From NCBI GenBank assembly GCA_010365215.1, contig JAAFGT010000002.1, positions 1-64,000 on the forward strand: a DNA stretch of 64,000 nucleotides. Direction: 5' to 3'. This DNA is from Acidipila sp. Its GTDB lineage: Bacteria > Acidobacteriota > Terriglobia > Acidiferrales > UBA7541. The position numbers were made by a program, and so were the translations under genes. Position 1 is the first letter of the stretch, and each line of letters starts with the position of its first letter. Below the pieces are notes generated by a model. It searched no databases, was not told the origin of the DNA, and worked only from the letters and a program-made list of their open reading frames with translations. Of the stretch, positions 19,283-27,284 are shown piece after piece.

Positions 19283-19488
19283 GGGCGGACAAGCAAATAG
19301 TTTGACTGGATGTTGTCGTTTCGATGCACTGCCGCATAGCTTCCTCGTCCCGCCCGGACCGCTGGAGCGTCGCCGGCCGGTGAAGATACTTTCTGTTCGG
19401 CGTGACAAACATCCAATAATTTAGAGGGGTCGACTTTTACAGTGCTAAACTCCTGGAAGAAATTTAATCACTGCATCGAGGAGATAAG

Positions 19489-20535
19489 ATGAAGAAATGT
19501 TCATTTTTGTTGGCGCTGGGTGCGCTTGCACTGCTCGGGACCGTTGCTCTAGCGAGTCCGCCCGCGCCGGGTTACCACCTGATTAAAAAAGTCTCGTTGG
19601 GCGCGGCACCCGGCGGCGGAGAATATTTCGACTACGTCACTGTAGACGCCGCTTCGCGGCGCGTCTATCTCTCGCATGGCGCCGAAGTGAAAGTACTCGA
19701 CGCTGATACTTTTGCCGTCGTGGGCACCATAACGGGCTTGAAGCGCTGCCACGGCGTCGTCGTCCTTCCGGAGCTGGGCAAGGGATTCATCACCGATGGC
19801 GATGGAGAAAGCGTGGAGGTGTTCGATCTAAAGACCCTGAAGATCACGAACCAGATCAAAAGCTATCCGGACACGGACTCCATCACTTACGATCCCGCGT
19901 CCAAGTACGTTTTTAGCTTTAATGGCGACAGCAAGAACTCCACGGTTATCGATCCGGTCAAGGAAACTGTAGTGAAGGCCATCGACATGGGCGGCGCGGT
20001 GGAACAGCCCGTGGCCGACGGCAAGGGTATGCTATACGACAACAACGAAGAGAAAAATGACGTGGCCGTCGTGGACACGCAAACTCTCACCGTGAAAGCT
20101 CGCTGGCCGGTAGCGCCCGCGGGAACCCCGGTGGCCCTGGAAATGGATCGCGAGCACCGGCGGTTATTTTCGAGCGGCCGAAATCCCGCGATCCTCGTGG
20201 TGATGGACGCGGACAACGGCAAAATCGTGCAGTCATTGCCTATCACCGAAGGCGTGGACGCCAACGTATTTGACCCTGAAGCCGGGCTGTTATTTGTCTC
20301 CACACGCGCTGGTAAAATCCACGTTATTCACGAGGATTCTCCAGACAAGTTCACCGAAGTTCAAACGGTTGATACCCAGTATGGCGCCAAAACGATGGCC
20401 ATCGATTTAAAGACGCACAATCTTTTTCTGACCACGGCGGATTTTGGTCCGGCTCCTGCCGCCACGAAGGAGCAACCGCATCCGGGACGAAAGCCGATTC
20501 CCGGGACATTCCGCGTGCTGGTTTACGGGCGCTAG
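19489..20535 (+). CDS. Secreted YncE-like beta-propeller protein
   Basis: The 348-residue protein has a signal peptide (KKCSFLLALGALALLGTVALA-S). It then has YVTN/YncE-type repeats of the form VTVDAASRRVYLSHG, VFDLKTLKITNQI, VVDTQTLTVKARW and VMDADNGKIVQSL, making a seven-bladed propeller. Such proteins are common in Acidobacteriota; the role is unknown. It begins after GAGGAGATAAG. It is monocistronic and is followed by a remnant on the other strand. Confidence 0.8.
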   Translation: MKKCSFLLALGALALLGTVALASPPAPGYHLIKKVSLGAAPGGGEYFDYVTVDAASRRVYLSHGAEVKVLDADTFAVVGTITGLKRCHGVVVLPELGKGFITDGDGESVEVFDLKTLKITNQIKSYPDTDSITYDPASKYVFSFNGDSKNSTVIDPVKETVVKAIDMGGAVEQPVADGKGMLYDNNEEKNDVAVVDTQTLTVKARWPVAPAGTPVALEMDREHRRLFSSGRNPAILVVMDADNGKIVQSLPITEGVDANVFDPEAGLLFVSTRAGKIHVIHEDSPDKFTEVQTVDTQYGAKTMAIDLKTHNLFLTTADFGPAPAATKEQPHPGRKPIPGTFRVLVYGR

Positions 20536-20735
20536 TAAAATTGGCCTGACGCAGGGGGCGGTCGTTGCCGCCCCTGCGCAGAGTTTGAGCATTCGCACGG
20601 CATTGCCGCCCACGATCAACTTCCGTTGCACGCTGGTTAGATCCACGTGCTCCCAGAAATTGCACCGGTTTTTCGTACTCCACGTCGAAGCAGTGGTCGC
20701 TGCGCACCCTAGAGCATCCATCCTGTGGCAGCGGT
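20536..20735 (-). pseudogene. Remnant of an amidohydrolase_2 (metal-dependent hydrolase) C-terminus
   Basis: On the minus strand, 20707 to about 20670 reads SDHCFDVEYEK. After a single-base shift at an AAAAA run near 20670, the other frame reads FWEHVDLTSVQRKLIVGGNA then VRMLKL. The ending 'L-T-x-x-Q-R-K-L-I-V-x-G-N-A-V-R-M-L-K-L' is the usual C-terminus of the amidohydrolase_2 family. There is no N-terminal part because the YncE gene occupies the other side. I judge it a decayed fragment. Confidence 0.5.
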
Positions 20736-21302
20736 TCAGTAATTAGAGAGTTTCAAATTCGAAGGAAGACAGAAGTGGGAAGCGCGGATCACAAGATTCC
20801 CGTCGGGGGCACGTTAACACGCAAAATTCCTAACTCTCTGAACACAGTTGGTGGGCCCGCCTGGACTCGAACCAGGGACCGACGGATTATGAGTTCCGAA
20901 AACGGCGATGACGACTGAGTGAGATGATTAGCGATGGTCTTGTTCCGTCGCGCAGTTACAGGCGATTCCGGACCTCTAGGCGTTGCTACCAAATACGACC
21001 ATTTTCTACCGGGGGTACCTACAGAAGTCTCCAAGTCATTCCGGACCAATTGATTCCCCCGAGTCGTTGAGCCCCTGCCGGAGCACATTCAGACCGGCAA
21101 GCAGCCGGTGCAGACCGAAGAATTTTGATCTACTTGACCGTCCGAAGCAGTGATTTCATTGCTATCGGTAGCGATTCTAAAGGTACCGTCGACGAGGCCC
21201 GCGACTCCCGGTACGCGCATTGCTTAACCAAATAGAATTGCTGTTGACAGGTTCGTTCCGTAGAAGATACTCTCCGCGTTGGTATAAGAAATTATATTCG
21301 GA
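20735..21302. other. Gene-free stretch with the displaced tRNA fragment
   Basis: Apart from the tRNA fragment at 20829-20894, I see no gene here. The minus-strand frame 20789-21088 runs through the tRNA fragment and is not a protein signal. No integrase remnant can be recognised in any frame. The right part is AT-richer, and the promoter of the YheO-like regulator probably lies there. Confidence 0.4.
20829..20894 (-). repeat. Displaced 3' tRNA fragment, left 66-bp direct repeat (att-like)
   Basis: These 66 bases match 58965-59030 at 64 positions in the same orientation. They contain the 3' part of a CAT-anticodon tRNA, from the anticodon loop through the T arm to an encoded CCA (20849), plus 20 bases beyond it. 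The 5' half of the tRNA is missing. This is the expected product of integration at the 3' end of a tRNA gene. Confidence 0.75.
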
Positions 21303-22043
21303 ATGACCATGAGACTCGGTGCGCATCTAAGGGGCGTTCGCCAGAAGTACGGCTCGCTGGTGAACTGTATAGCTGACCTTCTGGGTCCGCACGCCGAGGT
21401 CGTACTCCATGACACTAGCCATGCCGACCATTCCATCGTGATGATCCGGAATGGCCAAGTGACCGGGCGATCGGTAGGTGCACCGCTGACCGATCTAGGT
21501 TTCTACATGCTGCGGGAATCGGCACGGCGTATCGAGACGTTGGGCGTGTACCAAGGAAAGACCGATAACGGAAAACTGCTTAGGTGCAATGCCGTCAACC
21601 TACGCAACTCTCAGGGAAAGATCGAAGCAATCCTCTGCATCAATATTGACGTTAACGGCGACAACCTGTCTTCCGTGGGAAAGAACGATTTACAGTTCAA
21701 GGAGCATTATCAGACTTCGATCAATCAGGTGATCGACAGCCAAATTGCGGAAGCCTCTGGCGGGCAAGCTGGTGACCTAGCGGCCGAAGCGAAATTTGAA
21801 GTCATCTGCGAATTGGAGAGCCGCGGTATCTTCCTCGCGCGCGGGTCCGTCAAACAGGTCGCAGCCTCGTTGAACATCGCGACTCCAACTGTCTACAAAT
21901 ACATCAAGTTGGCGCGACGCAAGAAAGCAGTCATGGAGCATCACTCGAAGGTTAGGCCTGCGAAACAGGCTCGCTTGAACAACCCTAAGCAAATAAGTCG
22001 AAATCGTTCCGGCAGTCTACCACGGCAGGAGGCGAGGCGCTGA
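21303..22043 (+). CDS. YheO-like PAS domain and helix-turn-helix transcriptional regulator
   Basis: The 246-residue protein has an N-terminal YheO-type PAS domain (IADLLGPHAEVVLHDTSHAD, SIVMIRNGQVTGRSVGAPLTD, AILCINIDV). Its C-terminal helix-turn-helix reads FLARGSVKQVAASLNIATPTVYKYIK. The last 35 residues are a basic tail. Proteins of this kind act as transcriptional regulators, probably sensing a small ligand in the PAS fold. The next gene, a dipeptidase homologue, begins two bases after its stop, so it probably controls the dipeptidase/TonB receptor unit. Confidence 0.8.
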   Translation: MTMRLGAHLRGVRQKYGSLVNCIADLLGPHAEVVLHDTSHADHSIVMIRNGQVTGRSVGAPLTDLGFYMLRESARRIETLGVYQGKTDNGKLLRCNAVNLRNSQGKIEAILCINIDVNGDNLSSVGKNDLQFKEHYQTSINQVIDSQIAEASGGQAGDLAAEAKFEVICELESRGIFLARGSVKQVAASLNIATPTVYKYIKLARRKKAVMEHHSKVRPAKQARLNNPKQISRNRSGSLPRQEARR

Positions 22044-22044
22044 C

Positions 22045-23172
22045 ATGGATCCCACACGCAGAGATATGCTGAAAGGAATGGCGATCGCCGGTTTCGCGAA
22101 GGCTGTCCCCGGCGCCCAGGCTGCGCCGATCGGTCCTGTACCGTCTTCATTTTCTAGTATCGATGACATTTTCGAGCACAGCATTATTATCGACGACATT
22201 TCCGGTTTCGATCCCAAGCCTTTGTTGCCGGATGCGGGCTTCTCCGTCGTGAAGGAATCGGGCATAACCATCGTCGGTCCCACGCTCGGCGAGGTCGTGC
22301 CCGAGAAAGCATTCCAGGACACGGTGAAAGAGATCGGAAAAGCGGCCGCAGACGTCTCCCGCTATCCCGACCGCATGTTGTTCATCCGGAACTTTTCGGA
22401 CATCGAGAAAGCGAAGCGAGAAAAGAAGCTCGGCGTTCTCATCAACGTGCAGAACAGCGCCTGCATTGAGCGCGACCTCAAGAACCTGGACTTGTTCTAC
22501 GACCTCGGCCTCCGACAGATCCAGCTTACATTCAACTGGCGGAACTGGGTCGGCGACGGTTGTACGGAGCGGACCCAAGCCGGTCTGAGTTACTACGGTG
22601 TGGATATGGTCCACCGCATGAATGAACTGGGGATGATCGTCGACGTTGGTCACACGGGCTATCAAAGCACGCTGGACGCAGTGGAAGTTTCGGGCAAGCC
22701 CATCGTTTACTCGCACACAAACTGCAAAGCGCTTTGCGACCACCCGCGTAACAAGACGGATGACCAGATCAAGGCCCTCGCGCGCAAGGGCGGCGTGATC
22801 GGTCTCTCCTGTTTCAACTGGTTCGTCAGTGATAAGCCCCGGTCCACGCTCGAGGACCTACTGAACCATTTCGACCACGCCGCCAAGCTGGTCGGCCCGG
22901 AATTCATCGGAATCGGATCGGATTTTTCGGTGGCTGGCTGGGCCGGAAGGGAGCCGGACGCCGAGTGGGAGTCCCACAAGTACATCTACGGTGAGCGTGA
23001 ATGGAAACAGCTGAAGGGCCGCTTCCCCCCCTACATAGATGAGGTCAACGGCCCGCGGCGCTACCGCACGATCGCCGAAGGACTCCAGAAACGTGGATGG
23101 AAAGTCAACGACATTGCGAAGGTCTTGGGCCTCAACTTCATCCGTGTTTATAAAGAGGTCTTGGCCGCCTAG
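22045..23172 (+). CDS. Membrane dipeptidase (peptidase M19) homologue with a Tat-like signal
   Basis: The 375 residues begin with a twin-arginine-type leader (PTRRDMLKGMAIAGFAKAV). They then follow the M19 fold: IVDVGHTGYQS (metal His), PIVYSHTNCKALCDHPRNKTDD (metal His, very typical), GVIGLSCFNWF and IGIGSDFSVAG. The classical N-terminal HxD and bridging Glu of renal dipeptidase are not evident: the equivalent stretches read IIIDDISGFDPK and LINVQNSACIE. Activity on ordinary dipeptides is therefore uncertain. AGGAGG precedes the start and the gene is tightly linked to the YheO-like regulator and a TonB receptor, which suggests handling of imported or exported small peptides. Confidence 0.75.
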   Translation: MDPTRRDMLKGMAIAGFAKAVPGAQAAPIGPVPSSFSSIDDIFEHSIIIDDISGFDPKPLLPDAGFSVVKESGITIVGPTLGEVVPEKAFQDTVKEIGKAAADVSRYPDRMLFIRNFSDIEKAKREKKLGVLINVQNSACIERDLKNLDLFYDLGLRQIQLTFNWRNWVGDGCTERTQAGLSYYGVDMVHRMNELGMIVDVGHTGYQSTLDAVEVSGKPIVYSHTNCKALCDHPRNKTDDQIKALARKGGVIGLSCFNWFVSDKPRSTLEDLLNHFDHAAKLVGPEFIGIGSDFSVAGWAGREPDAEWESHKYIYGEREWKQLKGRFPPYIDEVNGPRRYRTIAEGLQKRGWKVNDIAKVLGLNFIRVYKEVLAA

Positions 23173-23210
23173 CGAAATCGGGAAGAGGTCACAGCTGAGG
23201 GAGAACGATC

Positions 23211-26200
23211 ATGACGATCCGAAAGATGACATGGGGATTGATTCCCCTCCTGGTAGTGCTGTTTGCAATGAATGCGACGGGCCAGTTGACCGGCGGCTCC
23301 GTGGTGGGCAACGTCAAAGACCCGAGCGGCGCGCTCGTGCCAGAAGCGCAAATCACCATCAATAACGCGAGCAACGGCGCGTCGTACTCGACTTCTAGTT
23401 CCAGCGATGGCCTGTTCACCTTCGGCACCGTGCCCGTGGGCGAATACGACTTTACGGCAAGGGCGAAAGGCTTCAGCACCGCGAAGGGAACCTTCACGGT
23501 GGAACTCAACACGGTTCGCAACCTCAACGTGCAACTGAAAATTGGAGAGGCTTCGGAGACGATTAACGTGACGGATGCGGGCACCCCGGTCGAGACTACC
23601 AGTACGCAGCTGTCGGGCACTTTCACAAACCGCGAAGTGCTGGATCTGCCGCTGGCCTCAACGGGGGTCAACAACCTTGGGCTGCTCACGCCCAACGTGG
23701 CAGATATCACCACGACGGGATTAAATCGAGCGCAAGTATTGCAGAAGGTGAGTTTCCCGGTGGGCGGTGCGGTGGCCGGAGTGGGAGGAAATCGCGCGCG
23801 CAACAACAGTTTCTTCCTCGACGGCGTGGACAACAATAACCCGATCGAGACCGGCCCCCAGGGTGTGGTGATTCAGGACGCCGTGCAGGAATTCACAGTG
23901 GTCAAGAATAACTTCGATGCTGAGTTCGGCCAATTTTCAGGCGGATTATTCAACATCGTCACGAAGACCGGCACGAACAAGCTTCACGGCAATGCCTTCT
24001 GGTACAGTCAGAATCGCCACCTTAACGCTACGGATTTCGGCGTACAGCAGCAGATTCAGCACGGCGCCATCACGGACAAGCCGCGGTACGACTACAACCG
24101 CTTGGGCGGTACCTTGGGCGGGCCCATCGTCCGAGACAAGCTGTTTTTCTTCGGCGGATACGAATTCGAAAACCTAGGTTCGGCCAGCAGCACAACCTCG
24201 GCTACCTTTCCGACGCAGACAGGATTTCAGACGCTCGCAACGCTCCCCCAGGTGAGCCCGTTCATCTTGACTTTCCTTCAGCAATTCGGCGCCACGGCTT
24301 CGCAGCCCAATGGGACTGCCACGGCGTTTGGCACACCGTTTGAAGTGGGCCAGGTGAGTCGCAGTTTTCCCACATACGCGACAAGCCAGCGTTTCCTGGC
24401 CAGCGTGGACTGGCTCGCGACGAATAAGGACCAGGTGCATTTCCGCTTCAACTTCGACCACGGCCCTAACCAACTCGTGCCGGGATTTCCCATCGCGGGT
24501 CTGAATGCAAACCAGCGCACCGACAATGAGCTCTTTTCCGTGACGCACGTGCATACGTTTACGCCCGCGGTTCTGAACGAACTACGCCTCTCCTACCATC
24601 ACCAGATTACTAGCGACGCATTTGCCAGCAGTGCCGGCGCCACGCTGCCGAACATTGTCGTGGCCAGCGGACCGCTGATTGGACCGAGCGCAAACGCCCC
24701 CAGCGGCTCCTTCAACCACATTTACCAGCTCGGTGAAAACGTCAGTTGGCAGCGCGGGCGTCATATCTTCAAGTTCGGCACCGACCTGCGGAACAATATC
24801 TTCGCGGATCGCAGTCGCCCCGCACCTCGGGGTGACTACGAGTACAGTTCATGGGATCTGTTCCTATCCGACTCGGTGCCCGACATCAACGGCCAGCGGG
24901 GTCTCGGCAATGCCGAGCTTTCCCTTAACAACTACTCTCTTAATTTCTTTGCGCAGGACCACTTTCGGTGGACACCGCGGCTCACCCTCTATCTTGGCGT
25001 GCGTTATGAATACAACTCGCTGCTGCGGGACCTCGGTGCACAGGCCGGCGAGGCAATCGCCGACGTGCCCAACGTGATTGCGTTCAAGAAGCCCTCGGTC
25101 GAGAAGAACAACTGGGCACCGCGCATCGGTTTTGCGTGGGACGTTTTCGGCAACGGCAAGACCGCCGTGCGGGGCGGATACGGGATTGCTTTCGCTCCCA
25201 TTTTCGGCGCTTACGCTGGTGGCGGGCTGCTGCCGACGACGATTCAGCAGGTCTTCTTCACGGATTGCCTGCCGAACTGCCCGATTCCGATTCCTACAAC
25301 GAATTTCCTTCAGAACGGGGCGATCCCAAACATTTTGGCGCCGCTCGATACAACAGCAAATGCACGTGCCGCGATCGCTACATTCATTCCTGACATCAAG
25401 CGGCCATACGCGCAAACGGCGACTCTTGGCGTGGAACATGAGTTCTGGCGCGGCTGGACGGTCAGCGCGCGCTATCTGCATACCCAGGGCACGCATCTCA
25501 GCGTTCAGGCGCGCTTGAACGCCGGCATCGTGCCTCCGCTCTCGGCATTCCTGCCGACGTATTTCAGCCCAGGCCAGGTGCCCGCGCAGGCCGTCCTCGA
25601 CACCATGCCAACGCTCACACAATTCAGTTCACAAGTCGTATTTCCGTTTGCGCAATACGGCTTTACCAGTTTCCTGACGACACACCTGCCGATCGGGACT
25701 TCCCACTACGACGCAGGATCTGTGGAGGTCGAGCGGCACTTCTCGGGTGGTTTCCAGTTCGACGCCAACTATACCTACAGCAAATCCATCGACGTCGCGA
25801 CGAACGAGTTCTTCAATAGCTTCATAAATCCGCGCCGTCCGCAAGACTGGAGAAATCTCCGTAATGAGCGCGGCAGGTCTGTGCTGGACGTTCCGCACAG
25901 ATTTGTCCTGGAATTCGTGTGGGATACTCCCTGGTACCGCAGTAGCTCGGGCTGGACCCACCAGGTGCTCGGGAACTGGACGTTTTCTGGGACCTATATG
26001 ACTTCGTCGGGCCAGCCGTTCACGCCGATCAGCCTGGCGAACGCTCAAGGGAACGGCGACCGGGGCGTGCAAAGGACAATCTTTAATCGCAATGGGACCA
26101 GTGACACCGGGACGAATGTGACTCCAATCACCAACACCCTGGGAGACGTGGTCGGTTATCTGGCCCAGGATCCTAATGCGCGCTACGTGCGGGCTCAGAC

Positions 26201-26495
26201 GGGATCATTCCCAACGACGCCACGCAACAGCCTGCGCGCCCCAGGGATCAACAATATAGACTTGATGGTGGGCAAGAACTTTAATTTAGGCGAGGAAAGG
26301 AGACTGCAGTTCGGCGCCCAGTTCTTTAATCTGCTCAATCACCCGCAATTCACGGCGGCCAATCTCCTCGCCGTGGACCAGAACATGGGCTTGAATTACG
26401 GGTTCGTATTAAGCCCGGCGTTCAACAACATCAGGGCGGCTGGCGGGACGGGCGGCGCGCGAATCGTGCAACTCTTGTTAAAACTCTACTTCTGA
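23211..26495 (+). CDS. TonB-dependent receptor, Oar-like with carboxypeptidase-regulatory N-domain
   Basis: A 1094-residue outer-membrane receptor. After a signal peptide (ending NATG-Q), residues 25-110 form a carboxypeptidase-regulatory-like domain (GNVKDPSGALVPEAQITI). It is followed by a plug (NSFFLDGVDNNNPI, VQEFTVVKNNFDAEFGQFSGG, NIVTKTGTNKLHGNAFWY) and a long barrel ending in aromatic LLLKLYF. This is the expanded Oar-type receptor family of Acidobacteriota, thought to import oligomeric substrates. Here it follows a dipeptidase homologue and precedes a small DUF4440 protein, so a peptide ligand is a fair guess. The substrate cannot be read from sequence. Confidence 0.88.
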   Translation: MTIRKMTWGLIPLLVVLFAMNATGQLTGGSVVGNVKDPSGALVPEAQITINNASNGASYSTSSSSDGLFTFGTVPVGEYDFTARAKGFSTAKGTFTVELNTVRNLNVQLKIGEASETINVTDAGTPVETTSTQLSGTFTNREVLDLPLASTGVNNLGLLTPNVADITTTGLNRAQVLQKVSFPVGGAVAGVGGNRARNNSFFLDGVDNNNPIETGPQGVVIQDAVQEFTVVKNNFDAEFGQFSGGLFNIVTKTGTNKLHGNAFWYSQNRHLNATDFGVQQQIQHGAITDKPRYDYNRLGGTLGGPIVRDKLFFFGGYEFENLGSASSTTSATFPTQTGFQTLATLPQVSPFILTFLQQFGATASQPNGTATAFGTPFEVGQVSRSFPTYATSQRFLASVDWLATNKDQVHFRFNFDHGPNQLVPGFPIAGLNANQRTDNELFSVTHVHTFTPAVLNELRLSYHHQITSDAFASSAGATLPNIVVASGPLIGPSANAPSGSFNHIYQLGENVSWQRGRHIFKFGTDLRNNIFADRSRPAPRGDYEYSSWDLFLSDSVPDINGQRGLGNAELSLNNYSLNFFAQDHFRWTPRLTLYLGVRYEYNSLLRDLGAQAGEAIADVPNVIAFKKPSVEKNNWAPRIGFAWDVFGNGKTAVRGGYGIAFAPIFGAYAGGGLLPTTIQQVFFTDCLPNCPIPIPTTNFLQNGAIPNILAPLDTTANARAAIATFIPDIKRPYAQTATLGVEHEFWRGWTVSARYLHTQGTHLSVQARLNAGIVPPLSAFLPTYFSPGQVPAQAVLDTMPTLTQFSSQVVFPFAQYGFTSFLTTHLPIGTSHYDAGSVEVERHFSGGFQFDANYTYSKSIDVATNEFFNSFINPRRPQDWRNLRNERGRSVLDVPHRFVLEFVWDTPWYRSSSGWTHQVLGNWTFSGTYMTSSGQPFTPISLANAQGNGDRGVQRTIFNRNGTSDTGTNVTPITNTLGDVVGYLAQDPNARYVRAQTGSFPTTPRNSLRAPGINNIDLMVGKNFNLGEERRLQFGAQFFNLLNHPQFTAANLLAVDQNMGLNYGFVLSPAFNNIRAAGGTGGARIVQLLLKLYF

Positions 26496-26557
26496 TCCAA
26501 ACCACCGCTGCAGCTCGTTCTGGTGTGGCCGTGCGCGATTCCAAAAGGACATAGGTC

Positions 26558-27034
26558 ATGACCAAGCTGGCAGTGGTTTCCGTGGTGGGTGCGCTCGCCT
26601 TCTGCATCTTAAGTTCGAAGCAGTTGCAGAAGAATCCTGCGACGGCGGAGGGCAATTCTTCCGCTTCGAGAGAGGCCATTTCCGAAATGACCAACAACGA
26701 AAGAGCTGTCTGGGAAGCAGCCAAACAAAAGGACATGGTACGTTTCGCTTCTTTGGTGGGTGACGATGCACGCATGATTTTCACATCGGGCATTGTCACT
26801 CGGGACGAATACATTCGCTCAATCGCTGACCGCAACATCACCAACTACTCGCTCAAAAACTTCCAGGTGTTCACGCCCAGCGCGGACACTGCGATCGTCG
26901 TTTATGATGCGACCATCGCTGGTATATTCAAAGGGAATGCTGTGTCCTCGTACACGGTGCGTGAAGCGTCGGTCTGGGTGAAGCGCTCGGGCAAATGGAT
27001 TGCGGTGCTGAATCAGGAGACGCCGATGTTTTGA
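26558..27034 (+). CDS. Secreted DUF4440/SnoaL-like (NTF2-fold) protein
   Basis: The 158 residues start with a short hydrophobic signal (VVSVVGALAFCILSS, possibly a lipoprotein-like Cys). An NTF2-like domain follows: ISEMTNNERAVWEAAKQKDM, FASLVGDDARMIFTSGIVTRDEYIRSI, and WVKRSGKWIAVLNQETP. This is the DUF4440 pattern. The function is unknown. It is the last gene of the regulator-dipeptidase-receptor group. Confidence 0.75.
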   Translation: MTKLAVVSVVGALAFCILSSKQLQKNPATAEGNSSASREAISEMTNNERAVWEAAKQKDMVRFASLVGDDARMIFTSGIVTRDEYIRSIADRNITNYSLKNFQVFTPSADTAIVVYDATIAGIFKGNAVSSYTVREASVWVKRSGKWIAVLNQETPMF

Positions 27035-27284
27035 ATCAATTCACGATGGCCTTGTCTCGCGACGCCTTTTCCGTTCTGGCTGATGCCAGTCGCCGTCCAC
27101 TATCCCCTCGCTTCATTGCTCGATCAAGTTAATCTGGCTCCCACGGGTTTCGCAAAAAACCCCGTGTATACTGAGCTGTGAGCGTGATCCTGAATGCGTA
27201 CTGCCGCCCCATGGGCGTACGGCTCGGTTGGACACGGCGCAGGGCGCGCGCGAAAATGTGATGGTCTGAAGGTTACGTCGCTTT

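Noticed and set aside
20789-21088. 99-codon minus-strand frame through the tRNA fragment
   Set aside because: Much of its similarity to database proteins would come from translated tRNA sequence; no integrase motif (R-H-R-Y) is present.
27142-27166. Hairpin CACGGG...CCCGTG upstream of lanM
   Set aside because: No T run follows on either strand, so I do not call it a terminator; a regulatory role cannot be shown.
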